A DNA stretch of 64,000 bases from an uncultured Methylococcaceae bacterium (GTDB taxonomy: Bacteria; Pseudomonadota; Gammaproteobacteria; Methylococcales; Methylococcaceae): the NCBI GenBank assembly GCA_903859815.1, contig CAIOOA010000153.1, positions 1 to 64,000 on the forward strand, written 5' to 3'. Each line of letters opens with the position of its first letter. Position 1 is the stretch's first letter. A program made the translations under genes and the position numbers. Under the pieces are notes generated by a model. It saw nothing but the letters and a program-made list of their open reading frames with translations, made no database searches and had not been told where the DNA came from. This document shows, in pieces, positions 54,732-63,775 of this stretch.

Positions 54732-56237
54732 CTAACCTTCCGCAAACCAAGACTCGCGAGCCTTCATAATCAAGCTCGCCGCCTTTTCCTCGTCCATACC
54801 TTCAATTTCCATCAATTCATCCACCGATTGCTCGGCAAGCTGGTCCATGTTACTAATACCATGTCTGGCCAACAAATGAGCCAACTCCCGATCCATGCCA
54901 GGCATATCCAGCAAATCCTGCGCCGGTTCTGTTGTTTCCAATTTTTCCTCACTGGCAATCGCCTTAATCAATAATGCATCTTTGGCCCGGTTTCGTATGT
55001 CATCTACCATTTGTTCGTTAAACTCAGCAATTTCGAGCATCTCCTTGGCGGGTACATAAGCCATCTCTTCGACGCTGGAAAAACCTTCCCGAACCAGTAT
55101 CTCTGCCACCTTTTCGTCAATGTTTAACTGATCGACGAAAGACTGTAACAGGTTGCGCGCTTCCTGCTCGTTCTTTTCTTCGGCCTGTGTCGCGCTCATC
55201 ACATTCAACTCCCATCCCGTCAATTCGGAGGCAAGACGGACGTTTTGCCCGCCTCGGCCAATCGCCTGGGATAAGTTTTCATCGGCAACCGCCACATCCA
55301 TGCTATGGGTGTCCTCATCGACGACGATGGACACGATTTCAGCGGGTGACATGGCATTAATCACATACTGGGCTTCATTTTCGTTCCAGAGGATGATGTC
55401 CACGCGTTCTCCGGCAAGTTCATTGGAGACTGCCTGTACCCGGGAGCCTCTCATGCCGACACAGGCACCCACTGCATCCAAACGGGCATCGTTGCTTTTC
55501 ACTGCAACTTTGGCACGCACACCAGGGTCGCGGGCTGCCCCCATGATCTCAATGACGTTTTCAAATACCTCGGGAACCTCAAGGCGGAAAAGGGCAATCA
55601 GCAATTCCGGTGCGGTGCGGCTGACGAACAATTGTGGACCCCTAGCCTCCGGGCGGACGGCTTTGAGGTATCCACGCAGGCGGTCGCCATTGCGTACCGC
55701 TTCGCGTGGGATCATTTCCTCCTTGGGCACAAATGCTTCGACATTGCCGCCAAGATCAAGAAAGACATTGCCGCGTTCCACGCGCTTGACAATGCCTGTG
55801 ACCAGTTCGCCGATACGGTCATGATAGGCTTCGACGACTTTACGCCGTTCCGCCTCGCGCACTTTCTGCACGATCACTTGCTTGGCCGTTTGGGCTGCGA
55901 TGCGACCAAACTCGATGGAATCCATGGGCAATTCCAAATACTCGCCCACCGCCACCTCGGCGTTTATCTGTTTTGCCTGTTGCAGAGGCATTTCCGTGTC
56001 GGGTGACTCTGTGCCACTGTCAGATCCTTGAGCATCTTCGATGACCAGCCAACGGCGGTAAGTTTCGTAATTGCCGTTCTTGCGGTCAATGGAAACCCTC
56101 ACATCAATCCGGTTATCGTGACGTTTTATCGTGGCAGTCCTTAAGGCATCCTCTATGGCGCCAAAAATGACTTCTTTCTCGATTTCCTTTTCGTTGGAAA
56201 CGACATCCACTACTAGCAAAATTTCTTTATTCGCCAT
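54732..56237 (-). CDS. nusA: Transcription termination/antitermination factor NusA
   Basis: It binds RNA polymerase and modulates pausing, termination and antitermination. The 501 residues carry an N-terminal polymerase-binding domain (V-V-D-V-V-S-N-E-K), an S1 domain (R-G-N-V-F-L-D-L-G), two KH domains (G-V-G-A-C-V-G-M-R-G-S and A-I-G-R-G-G-Q-N-V) and two C-terminal acidic repeats as in Gammaproteobacteria. It overlaps the end of rimP by 11 bases. Confidence 0.97.
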   Translation of the reverse strand: MANKEILLVVDVVSNEKEIEKEVIFGAIEDALRTATIKRHDNRIDVRVSIDRKNGNYETYRRWLVIEDAQGSDSGTESPDTEMPLQQAKQINAEVAVGEYLELPMDSIEFGRIAAQTAKQVIVQKVREAERRKVVEAYHDRIGELVTGIVKRVERGNVFLDLGGNVEAFVPKEEMIPREAVRNGDRLRGYLKAVRPEARGPQLFVSRTAPELLIALFRLEVPEVFENVIEIMGAARDPGVRAKVAVKSNDARLDAVGACVGMRGSRVQAVSNELAGERVDIILWNENEAQYVINAMSPAEIVSIVVDEDTHSMDVAVADENLSQAIGRGGQNVRLASELTGWELNVMSATQAEEKNEQEARNLLQSFVDQLNIDEKVAEILVREGFSSVEEMAYVPAKEMLEIAEFNEQMVDDIRNRAKDALLIKAIASEEKLETTEPAQDLLDMPGMDRELAHLLARHGISNMDQLAEQSVDELMEIEGMDEEKAASLIMKARESWFAEG

Positions 56238-56709
56238 TGCCTGATCCTTTTGGTTTTATGTTGTCGAACTCGGGCACGATACGCGCCCTGTCAATGGATT
56301 CAAACGGGATATCGAATCGGATTTCGCCGTCTTGGAGTAAAACCTTTTCACCCTCGATGCCTAGCAAGCGCGCTTTAAAACGCCTGCGGCCGTCAATTGG
56401 ACTAAGCAATTGAATGCGCACCAAGGCATCTTTGAAACGTTCAAAGTGTCCGAGCGTAAACAGGGGCCGATCCAAACCTGGGGACGAAACCTCCAAATGG
56501 TAGTTTCCGGGAATGGGGTCTTCCACATCCAACAGCCCACTCAGTTGATGGCTAACCTTAGAGCAATCGTCAACCTGAACACCTCGTTCACAATCAATAT
56601 AGACCCGTAAGGTGCGCTGATGGGCATCAAACTCGACTCCAATCAGTTCGTAACCCATCCCGACCACCACCGGTTCGACCAGTCGGGTCAGTCTATCCGG
56701 CATTTTCAT
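56227..56709 (-). CDS. rimP: Ribosome maturation factor RimP
   Basis: A 30S assembly factor of 160 residues. R-V-Y-I-D-C-E-R-G-V-Q-V-D-D-C and L-E-V-S-S-P-G-L-D-R-P-L-F are diagnostic. The start is either ATG 56709 or ATG 56703. GGTGAG lies three and nine bases before them, respectively. The longer upstream frame is spurious because it crosses two terminator-like hairpins. First gene of the rimP-nusA-infB operon. Confidence 0.95.
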   Translation of the reverse strand: MKMPDRLTRLVEPVVVGMGYELIGVEFDAHQRTLRVYIDCERGVQVDDCSKVSHQLSGLLDVEDPIPGNYHLEVSSPGLDRPLFTLGHFERFKDALVRIQLLSPIDGRRRFKARLLGIEGEKVLLQDGEIRFDIPFESIDRARIVPEFDNIKPKGSGNGE

Positions 56710-56732
56710 TTTCTCACCCAAATTGCAGCCAC

Positions 56733-56752
56733 AAAAAAAGGGCTCAAGGCCC
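56733..56752 (-). terminator. Short intrinsic terminator-like hairpin in front of rimP
   Basis: On the minus strand GGGC-5-GCCC is followed by seven T residues. The stem is only 4 bp, so its strength is moderate. It lies in the leader of the rimP operon. Confidence 0.55.
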
Positions 56753-56778
56753 AATGTTGTTATTATCCCGTTAAAATG

Positions 56779-56796
56779 AAAAAAGCCCATAAGGGC
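56779..56796 (-). terminator. Second short terminator-like hairpin, tandem with the one in front of rimP
   Basis: On the minus strand GCCC-TTAT-GGGC is followed by six T residues. Together with the next hairpin it could end the ycgN transcript or attenuate the rimP operon. Confidence 0.5.
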
Positions 56797-56965
56797 CAAC
56801 TTCAATCATGGGGCGCTTTGCCTTTACGTGCCATTCGCCTTGCGGCAACCCCATTACTACACTTGCTACCATCCTACCAAATAGTTGGAAGAAATTAAAC
56901 CCCTAGCGAAGAAATACCCGATTTATAGGTAAACAAAGAAATCTTACAGAGCGATTTGCCTGCTT

Positions 56966-57400
56966 TCAAACTAGCCATTCGATCACATGCTCGTCCGGGT
57001 TCATAGACGGGGTCTCGGCGATGGCAAACCGACTGACTGCAATTCCAAGGTCTTGAACAAGCTGGGGATTGCCGGAGACTAGGGGATGCCAATCGGGCAG
57101 ATTTTCCCCTTCCGCCAGCAGGCGGTAGGCGCAGGTGGACGGTAGCCAGTGGAACTGGGTGAATCCCTCCCTTAAATCCAAGCATCCCTCCACTAGCTCG
57201 CACCTATCCGCGTAACGGGTGCAGCGACAGGATGGAATGTCCAATAAACGGCAGGCCACCTTGGTGAAAAAAATTTCACCGGTGTCTTCGTCCTCCAGCT
57301 TGTGCAGGCAGCATCTTGCGCAACCGTCGCAAAGAGACTCCCATTCGGAGTCCGTCATTTGCGCAAGCGATTTTTCTTGCCAAAATTTTTTTCGTAGCAT
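56966..57400 (-). CDS. ycgN: YcgN family cysteine-rich protein (UPF0260)
   Basis: A 144-residue protein with F-W-Q-E-K-S-L-A-Q-M-T-D-S-E-W-E-S-L-C-D-G-C followed by A-R-C-C-L-H-K-L, and further cysteines in V-A-C-R-L-L and C-R-C. The pattern C-D-G-C-x-x-C-C belongs to the YkgJ/YcgN zinc- or iron-chelating group. Function is unknown. The length matches E. coli YcgN (about 150). Confidence 0.93.
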   Translation of the reverse strand: MLRKKFWQEKSLAQMTDSEWESLCDGCARCCLHKLEDEDTGEIFFTKVACRLLDIPSCRCTRYADRCELVEGCLDLREGFTQFHWLPSTCAYRLLAEGENLPDWHPLVSGNPQLVQDLGIAVSRFAIAETPSMNPDEHVIEWLV

Positions 57401-57597
57401 AGGTTATTGCACCGATTACAATATTGATCTGGATTTAAAGCCATTGACAGGACACGGATTAGGTTGGATATTTATCCCAACGATCAGGCTCGGAATAGTT
57501 TACCGGCCTTAAGCAGCATTTTCGAATGAATCATCACCATTTTAGACATGATGGGTGATTGGGGCACTAAACACAAAGATTCTGAGGCCAGACAATT

Positions 57598-58152
57598 ATG
57601 GGCAATGCATTACGAGATCAGCTACTGAAAGCCGGGCTTGTCAACGAGAAGCAAGTCAAGCAAGCCACCAAGGAAAAGCACAAGGAAGCCAAGCGCCAAC
57701 ATGGGCAAGTCAAAACCGAGGGCGCAGACGAGACAAACTTGCGTATCCAGCGGGCAAAAGAGGAAAAGCTTGAGCGCGACCGTCAAATCAACCAGCAACG
57801 TCAGTTGGAGGCTGAAAAAAAGGCGCTATTGGCTCAAATTCGCCAACTGGTGGAGCAAAATAAGCAAGCAAAGGGCGAGGGCGATACTCCCTATAACTTC
57901 GTAGACCTTGGCAAAGTCAAGCGTCTCTATGTTTCCGACCAAAACCGGCAACGTATCATCGCAGGTCAATTGACCATAGTCCGTTTGGAGAAAGACTATG
58001 AATTGGTTCCGCCCGAAACGGCTGAGAAGATTAAAGCCCGTTTGGCGGATTGTGTGGTGGTTCAAAATGAACCTAAACGGCAAGCGGTCACGGAAACAAG
58101 CCCAGACGATCCTTACGCCCAATTCCAAATCCCGGACGATTTAATCTGGTGA
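57598..58152 (+). CDS. DUF2058 family nucleoprotein-like protein (YaiL type)
   Basis: A 184-residue basic protein. It starts M-G-N-A-L-R-D-Q-L-L-K-A-G-L-V, typical of YaiL/DUF2058, followed by a Lys/Glu/Gln-rich coiled coil (residues about 20-95) and a C-terminal domain (F-V-D-L-G-K-V-K-R-L-Y-V-S and Y-E-L-V-P). Function is not established. It is monocistronic. Confidence 0.88.
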   Translation: MGNALRDQLLKAGLVNEKQVKQATKEKHKEAKRQHGQVKTEGADETNLRIQRAKEEKLERDRQINQQRQLEAEKKALLAQIRQLVEQNKQAKGEGDTPYNFVDLGKVKRLYVSDQNRQRIIAGQLTIVRLEKDYELVPPETAEKIKARLADCVVVQNEPKRQAVTETSPDDPYAQFQIPDDLIW

Positions 58153-58261
58153 GGGTAAATGTCAACGGCACTGTCCGCACTGCATCAGGGTGACAGCAGT
58201 CCCAATGATTGGCTGATGTTACGCACGGATGCAATTGTTGCTTATTTTCTAGCAAAACGGG

Positions 58262-58337
58262 GGCGTCAAAGCTTGCTTTGCCCGTCAAACTAAGCTTTAA
58301 CGCTCCAATCCTAGTGTCCTGTGGGTAAGTAACATCA
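58262..58337 (+). repeat. Copy 2 of the dispersed intergenic repeat
   Basis: A palindrome CAAAGCTTGCTTTG is followed by AAGCTTTAACGCTCCAATCC and TAGTGTCCTG, then AACATCA. It shares the hairpin, the CGCTCCAAYCCTAG core and the AACATCA end with the copy near 243-292. It fills most of the 58153-58363 gap. Confidence 0.55.
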
Positions 58338-58363
58338 GTGATTGATTAGGCTTTCGCTCGAAG

Positions 58364-59524
58364 CTAGTTGGGCCAATGCCATGTCGGTTCATCCAGTAAG
58401 CCTAACCCCGTAACCAAGGTTTGCCCAAGGTCCTTTTTCAACTCGATCAAATGACAAACAGGGTGGCTGCCCAAGGCGCTGACAAGCTGATTGGCATGGG
58501 ACACCACCCACACTTGAGTATGGCTTGATGCGCGGACGATGAGTCTTGCCAGCGCTGGCAATAAATCGGGGTGCAAGCTAGTTTCCGGCTCATTCAGTAC
58601 CATTAACGGCGGTAGGCGGGGTGTTAACAATGCCGCCACCCACAACAGATAGCGCAATGTGCCATCCGACAACTCCGCTGCCGCCAATGGTCTGAGCAAA
58701 CCTTGCTGATGAAATTCGACGGCAAACCACCCGTCCCGTTGGGAAACTATGCTGACATGAGAGCCGGGGAAGGCGTCACCGATAGCCGCATGCAATGCGT
58801 TGTCATCCCCGATTTCTAAGATGGTTTGCAAGGCCGCAGCCAGATCGCCTCCATCATGGCGCAAGGCGAAGGTTCGCGTCCCTAATTGCGGCAGGCGCGA
58901 AGGCGCATCTTGATCGGTGCGAAACTGGTCGTAAAATCGCCAAGCCCGAATGTTCTCCCGTAAGCGTAATACCTCGGGCATTGCGTTGGGGTCTGCCAAC
59001 TGACCAAACAGGCTGTCATAAGCATTCAAGTGTTGGGCAACCACCTCGAACCCCCTTCCATTTCGTCGCTTGACGACAGGGCCTAGACGGTCCACCAGCA
59101 GGCTGGATGGGCGATAAAACGGCCCAGCCCAAATGCTCTCCCGTTTGATTTCGGGGTCGAGCGCGAAAGCCGAGCGTGATGGGGGCGGCAGCCCCAAGGA
59201 AATGGCATAGCCAAACTCGTCATCCGCAAAGCCCAAACGTAAGCGTATGGAATCCTTCCGCGGTCCGCCTTGAATCGCTGTTTTTCCCTCGCGCATTTCG
59301 CGCGAAATTTTCTCCGGTCCCGCCCATAGTGTGGACTCCAAGCCACCCTCCCGGGCTAAGGCGCCGACCACTCCAGTCTGGGCCGTTTCCGCCAACAACC
59401 GCAAAGATCGGTAAAGATTGGACTTGCCGCTGCCGTTCGGCCCAGTGATCAGGTTCAATTGCCCCAATGGGATGACCGATTTCTGCAAAGAACGGTAGTT
59501 GGAAACCGCTAAGGTGTTTAACAT
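58364..59524 (-). CDS. Solitary AAA family ATPase (RecF/SMC-like)
   Basis: A 386-residue ATPase: L-A-V-S-N-Y-R-S-L-Q-K, Walker A GPNGSGKSNLYRSL near residue 34, signature L-S-D-G-T-L-R-Y-L, Walker B M-V-L-N-E-P-E-T-S-L-H-P and switch V-V-S-H-A-N-Q-L. This is the AAA_21 type found both as a lone housekeeping-like protein and in defence systems. No partner gene adjoins it, so it is more likely a lone member. The start is ATG 59524. A longer frame upstream would run through a strong terminator and is rejected. Confidence 0.85.
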   Translation of the reverse strand: MLNTLAVSNYRSLQKSVIPLGQLNLITGPNGSGKSNLYRSLRLLAETAQTGVVGALAREGGLESTLWAGPEKISREMREGKTAIQGGPRKDSIRLRLGFADDEFGYAISLGLPPPSRSAFALDPEIKRESIWAGPFYRPSSLLVDRLGPVVKRRNGRGFEVVAQHLNAYDSLFGQLADPNAMPEVLRLRENIRAWRFYDQFRTDQDAPSRLPQLGTRTFALRHDGGDLAAALQTILEIGDDNALHAAIGDAFPGSHVSIVSQRDGWFAVEFHQQGLLRPLAAAELSDGTLRYLLWVAALLTPRLPPLMVLNEPETSLHPDLLPALARLIVRASSHTQVWVVSHANQLVSALGSHPVCHLIELKKDLGQTLVTGLGLLDEPTWHWPN

Positions 59525-59576
59525 ATAAATGTCAGTGGATAGTGATGCTATGTGCCCAGTATTTAAAATATGGCTT

Positions 59577-59606
59577 AAAAAAAACCGCCAAATGGCGGTT
59601 TTTTTT
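59577..59606. terminator. Bidirectional intrinsic terminator after the lytic transglycosylase gene
   Basis: AAAACCGCCA and TGGCGGTTTT-type arms over a 2-base loop, with T-runs on both strands. It ends the mltD-like transcript, isolating the downstream ATPase gene. Confidence 0.9.
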
Positions 59607-59629
59607 ATCAAAAATAAAGTTTTGTTGGA

Positions 59630-61048
59630 TCAGACTGGGTAAATAATCAACTCCTGCCCGGGTTTGACGCGGCTGTTGGTTTGCAATCCATTCCATTCCG
59701 CCAGTTTCAAAGTGGGGACACCCTGTTCTTTAGCAATCACGGTCAGTGTTTCGCCCTTCTTGACGACGTACTTCCGGGCTGCAACCAATTTGGTGCCTTG
59801 CAGGTTTGCCACTAAGAGTTGAGCTTTATCCAAGGGCAATAAAAGATTAAAGGTGGTGGATGGAACCACGTCCGGCTTGAAAGCCGGGTTCATGCTATAG
59901 AATTCCTCCCAGCTCATGCCCATTCCCGCAACCGTTTCGGACAATGGCACGGTGGCACCTTGAACTTCCACTCTCGCCAGATAGGGGAGTGAACTGATTT
60001 TGCGCAAGGCCACGCCATGGGTGGCTGGATCGGCTATCACGCGAGAAAGTGCCAATATCTTTGGCACATAGGCTTTGGTTTCGGCCGGCAGATTCAAATC
60101 CCAGAAACTCGTGCCAAGCCCTGCCTTTTGATTGGCTTGGATTGCCCTTTGAACCGCACCTTCGCCGGCATTGTAAGCCGCCAAGGCTAACAGCCAATCG
60201 CCTCCGAACAATGCTTGCAGGTGGGAAAGATATTTGAGTGCTGCCTTGGTCGCGGCATACAAGTCATAGCGCCCGTCATAACCATCAACCAGTCGCAACC
60301 CATTATTGGTCGCCGTACCCGGAATGAACTGCCAAATGCCCGCAGCTTGTTTGGGAGATACCGCAGTGGGTTCAAATCCACTTTCCACCATCGGCACCAT
60401 GGCAAGATCCATGGGCATTCCACGCCGTTCAATTTCATCCACAACATAAAACAGGTAAGGTTCCGCCCGTTTTGACAGGTTGTTTAAGCTTCCCGGCGAA
60501 CGCTTAATCTTATCGACTTCCGCTTGAATGTTTTCATGCTCGTAGCCTGTCAACATCAAGCGCCGACGCACCCGATCCCAAATGCCATCCTTTGAGCTTC
60601 TGACAGCGACGGGTGATGGGTGGTTAATCGAGGCTGTTGCTGATGAGCCTTGTAGCTTGGCAAAGGAGGAATCGTGCTTTTTTTCGTGCCATGGGATGCC
60701 ATGGGCAGCGCGATACTTCGCGGCGGCTTTATTGGCTCTTTCCAAGGAATTTGGCGCTGGAGGTCCGAATGGTTCGATTAGCGTGAATTTTTCTTGTGCA
60801 GATGGCAAATTTCTTTGGCTGTCTGCCCCGGTTTTTTCTGCTGAGTCAGGTTCTTTGTCTCTAGAACCTACAATCAAAATAGTTTTGCCGGAAGCTTGAC
60901 CCAAGTCTGATCCCTGGTGCGGTGCCGGTGCGCAAGCGACTACCAGCGCGGGAATGGCAAGCGTGCCTAGGTATCTAACCAATTTGTCAAGGCTTTTTAT
61001 TTCCCGCTGAACAATTGCGGGGATATTTTTTTTCATGCGTCTGCTCAT
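59630..61048 (-). CDS. mltD: Membrane-bound lytic murein transglycosylase D-like lipoprotein
   Basis: A peptidoglycan-cleaving enzyme of 472 residues. It has a signal peptide with lipobox-like L-V-V-A-C, a linker, an SLT domain with catalytic glutamate E222 in M-V-E-S-G-F followed by A-G-I-W-Q-F-I-P and A-Y-N-A-G-E-G, and one C-terminal LysM repeat (V-V-K-K-G-E-T-L-T-V-I-A-K-E). E. coli MltD has two LysM repeats. ATG 61048 and ATG 61036 (four codons on) are both possible. Confidence 0.9.
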   Translation of the reverse strand: MSRRMKKNIPAIVQREIKSLDKLVRYLGTLAIPALVVACAPAPHQGSDLGQASGKTILIVGSRDKEPDSAEKTGADSQRNLPSAQEKFTLIEPFGPPAPNSLERANKAAAKYRAAHGIPWHEKKHDSSFAKLQGSSATASINHPSPVAVRSSKDGIWDRVRRRLMLTGYEHENIQAEVDKIKRSPGSLNNLSKRAEPYLFYVVDEIERRGMPMDLAMVPMVESGFEPTAVSPKQAAGIWQFIPGTATNNGLRLVDGYDGRYDLYAATKAALKYLSHLQALFGGDWLLALAAYNAGEGAVQRAIQANQKAGLGTSFWDLNLPAETKAYVPKILALSRVIADPATHGVALRKISSLPYLARVEVQGATVPLSETVAGMGMSWEEFYSMNPAFKPDVVPSTTFNLLLPLDKAQLLVANLQGTKLVAARKYVVKKGETLTVIAKEQGVPTLKLAEWNGLQTNSRVKPGQELIIYPV

Positions 61049-61054
61049 GTTGCA

Positions 61055-61080
61055 TACACTCCAACCCTAATGTCCTAAAG
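61055..61080 (+). repeat. Partial copy 3 of the dispersed repeat core
   Basis: ACACTCCAACCCTAATGTCCT matches the core CGCTCCAATCCTAGTGTCCT at 58300 with few changes. It lies between mltD and epmB. The hairpin part is not present. Confidence 0.45.
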
Positions 61081-61098
61081 TTTGCCGCATAATGAGCC

Positions 61099-62166
61099 TC
61101 ATGGCAAGTCTTTCGCTTTTAATAGATGCATTTTGTAGGGTTCGCCAGCCATTTCCCGCACCAACCGTGGAACCAGATAGCCTGGAAGTCGGCGTTGCAA
61201 CTCCTCGTAAAGTGCTATTGCGGCTGGTTCGCTGACTTCAAAATGACCCGTTCCGTTGGCTTTGTCTAGCAAATGTAAATAATAAGGCAATATGCCATGG
61301 TCAAATAGCCTTTCGCTGAGTCTTGCCAGAGCCTCCGGACTGTCATTAACTCCCTTCAGCAAAACTGACTGATTGAGCAGGGTCACGCCCGCATCGTGCA
61401 GTGTCCGCATGGCGATTCCAACTTCGGAGTCAAACTCGTTGGCATGATTGGCATGGACGACTAGCACCGGTTTGAGCCTGGTTCCTGCAATGACGCGAAC
61501 CAGATTTGAAGTTATGCGGGAGGGCAGCACAATGGGTAGGCGGGTGTGAATGCGCAATCTCAAGACATGTGGGAACTCGGAAATGGCATCCACCAACATC
61601 GCCAAACGATGATCATCCCAAATCAGCGGATCGCCCCCGCTGAGGATGACCTCTGCGATACTGTCATCTCCAGCGATGTAAGTCAGTGCCTCGGCCTGAC
61701 GGCTTCGGGTCAATTGACCTTCGGCATAAGGAAACTCCCGACGGAAACAGTACCGACAGTTGATGGCACAGCTTCCAGTGAGAATCAGCAAAACCCGTCC
61801 ATGATATTTATGCAATATTCCGGGTGCGGTCACCGCCTGTAAATCTCCAACCGGGTCGGCAACATAGCCGAATCTTGCAAACCGTTCTGCGTCCGTAGGC
61901 AAGATTTGCAGCAACAACGGATCATCAGGGTCGCCTTTGTTGATTCGGCTGGCATAGGCTTGGGTTACGCGGAAAGGGAATCGCCTAACGGGTTCATCGT
62001 TTTGCAAGCTTAGCTTTTGTGGCAAATCAAGGTAATCCAGCAAAGCCTCGACACTCGAAAAAGAAGCTGCCAAGTCGGCTTTCCATTGGGTTTGGGGGGA
62101 GGGTTCACGCGAATTATTGTGGATAACATTGGTAATGGCGGGGCTCTCCTTTATAATGACCAGCAT
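61099..62166 (-). CDS. epmB: EF-P (R)-beta-lysylation protein EpmB, radical SAM lysine 2,3-aminomutase family
   Basis: It makes (R)-beta-lysine from lysine for EF-P modification. The 355 residues have the radical SAM cluster C133-x3-C137-x2-C140 in [16 protein letters not shown] (SAM site) and a PLP-lysine region. The start is uncertain: ATG 62166 is open, but AAAGGAG lies inside the first codons, suggesting a start slightly further in. It is divergent from efp, 36 bases apart. Confidence 0.93.
   Translation of the reverse strand: MLVIIKESPAITNVIHNNSREPSPQTQWKADLAASFSSVEALLDYLDLPQKLSLQNDEPVRRFPFRVTQAYASRINKGDPDDPLLLQILPTDAERFARFGYVADPVGDLQAVTAPGILHKYHGRVLLILTGSCAINCRYCFRREFPYAEGQLTRSRQAEALTYIAGDDSIAEVILSGGDPLIWDDHRLAMLVDAISEFPHVLRLRIHTRLPIVLPSRITSNLVRVIAGTRLKPVLVVHANHANEFDSEVGIAMRTLHDAGVTLLNQSVLLKGVNDSPEALARLSERLFDHGILPYYLHLLDKANGTGHFEVSEPAAIALYEELQRRLPGYLVPRLVREMAGEPYKMHLLKAKDLP
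62129..62157 (+). promoter_or_regulatory. Probable sigma-70 promoter of efp
   Basis: TTGGTA (62129-62134) and a perfect TATAAT (62152-62157) are spaced by 17 bases, with the efp start codon 45 bases downstream. The promoter overlaps the first codons of the divergent epmB. Confidence 0.7.
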
Positions 62167-62202
62167 TTTTTTGATTTATTAAATTTTTCCCAAGAGGATA
62201 GA

Positions 62203-62772
62203 ATGGCAGTTTTTAGCACCAGCGATTTCAAAAACGGGTTGAAGGTCATGCTTGACAAGGATCCGGCGGTCATGATCGAAAACGAGTTTGTCAAACCCGG
62301 CAAGGGGCAGGCGTTCAACCGCGTCAAACTACGCAACTTGAAAACCGGGCGGGTCATCGAGCGTACCTTCAAGCAAAACGAAACCTTGGAATCTGCCGAC
62401 GTTGCCGATGTGGAGATGCAATACCTCTACAGTGACGGCACTGACTGGCACTTCATGCAGCCCGAATCATTCGAGCAGTATACCGCAAAGGAAGATGCGG
62501 TTGGCGATGCCAAAAAATGGATGAAAGAACAAGATGTCTGCATCGTAACCCTTTACAATGGCGCACCCTTGTCCGTCACCCCACCCAATTCAGTCGTGCT
62601 GAAGATAGTCGAAACCGATCCAGGTGTGCGCGGTGACACTTCGGGCGGCGGCGGCAAACCGGCTACGATGGAAACGGGGGCCGTTGTTCGAGTGCCGTTG
62701 TTTGTGCAAACGGGTGAATTGATTAAAGTGGACACTCGCACGGGTGAATACATTTCGCGTGTCAAAGAGTAG
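62203..62772 (+). CDS. efp: Translation elongation factor P
   Basis: It relieves ribosome stalling at polyproline stretches. The 189 residues have the three-barrel EF-P layout and the loop V-K-P-G-K-G-Q with K34, the lysine modified by EpmA and EpmB. The ATG at 62203 has GAGGA six bases upstream. The extra frame upstream is not part of it. Both modification enzymes flank the gene. Confidence 0.97.
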   Translation: MAVFSTSDFKNGLKVMLDKDPAVMIENEFVKPGKGQAFNRVKLRNLKTGRVIERTFKQNETLESADVADVEMQYLYSDGTDWHFMQPESFEQYTAKEDAVGDAKKWMKEQDVCIVTLYNGAPLSVTPPNSVVLKIVETDPGVRGDTSGGGGKPATMETGAVVRVPLFVQTGELIKVDTRTGEYISRVKE

Positions 62773-63760
62773 TTCAGAGGCCGACTGGCAACCCTCCTGC
62801 GATCAAGAAGCCCTACGGATTAGGGCCTTGACGCTCAATCGAATACGCCGCTTCTTTGACGGGCGCGGCGTATTGGAAGTGGAAACCCCATTGTTATGCC
62901 ATGCGGCAGGGACTGACCCTCATCTACATCCCTTCATTACCCATTACCGGCAACCGGGGCTAACCAGCGGGGCTGACTGCTATTTGCAAACTTCCCCGGA
63001 ATTTGCCATGAAACGGCTATTGGCAGCCGGCTCCGGCTCCATTTATCAAATTTGCAAGGCTTTCCGCAACGAAGAATACGGCCGCCATCATAATCCTGAA
63101 TTCACCCTATTAGAGTGGTATCGAATTGATTTTGGTTTGGTCGAGTTGATCGACGAAATTGAAGATTTATTCCTCGTTTTATTTGACGGGATGCGCGCTT
63201 TGCTTCCGTCTAAGCGTATTACTTATCGCCAACTGTTTGAACAATGGGTTGGGGCCGATCCGATAAGCGCCGATTTCGCTGAATTGGCAGAATGTGCCAA
63301 ACGGCAGAATATCCCCGAGGCGAGTTCGATTTGCGGGGAGGATAGGAATATTTGGCTAGATTTGCTGTTCAGCCATCTTGTCCAGCCTAATATGGAACAA
63401 GGCCGAGTTTATTTTGTTTATGACTACCCAGCCTGCCTGCCTTCTTTGGCTCGCAAAAAACTGGGGGATGAAGCCGTGGTTGAGCGGATGGAAGTGTTTA
63501 TTGATGGCTTGGAACTAGGCAATGGATACCATGAATTGGCCGACCCTGACGAGCAGGAAAGTCGTTTTGACGCCGATCTGGCCGTTCGCCGACAGTTAGG
63601 TTTGGCGTTGCCGCCTAAGGATCAAAGACTGCTTGCCGCTTTAAGCCATGGCTTGCCTGATTGTTCCGGCGTGGCAATCGGTTTGGACCGGTTAATCATG
63701 CTGATGGCGGGGCTTGATCAGATGGCACAGGTTTTGGCATTCCCTGTGACAAGAAGCTAA
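62744..63760 (+). CDS. epmA: EF-P lysine ligase EpmA (PoxA/GenX, lysyl-tRNA synthetase-like)
   Basis: It ligates beta-lysine to K34 of EF-P. The 338 residues correspond to the class II aminoacyl-tRNA synthetase core without the anticodon-binding domain: motif 2 ([14 protein letters not shown]) and motif 3 ([12 protein letters not shown]). A GTG at 62744 is taken, overlapping the end of efp by 29 bases. A GTG at 62759 is an alternative. Confidence 0.95.
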   Translation: MNTFRVSKSSSEADWQPSCDQEALRIRALTLNRIRRFFDGRGVLEVETPLLCHAAGTDPHLHPFITHYRQPGLTSGADCYLQTSPEFAMKRLLAAGSGSIYQICKAFRNEEYGRHHNPEFTLLEWYRIDFGLVELIDEIEDLFLVLFDGMRALLPSKRITYRQLFEQWVGADPISADFAELAECAKRQNIPEASSICGEDRNIWLDLLFSHLVQPNMEQGRVYFVYDYPACLPSLARKKLGDEAVVERMEVFIDGLELGNGYHELADPDEQESRFDADLAVRRQLGLALPPKDQRLLAALSHGLPDCSGVAIGLDRLIMLMAGLDQMAQVLAFPVTRS

Positions 63761-63775
63761 TCACCTTCTCAAGGA

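Noticed and set aside
58364-59524. Solitary AAA ATPase as part of a defence system
   Set aside because: No adjoining partner gene exists on either side: a strong terminator lies upstream and a repeat downstream. Lone members of this ATPase type are common.
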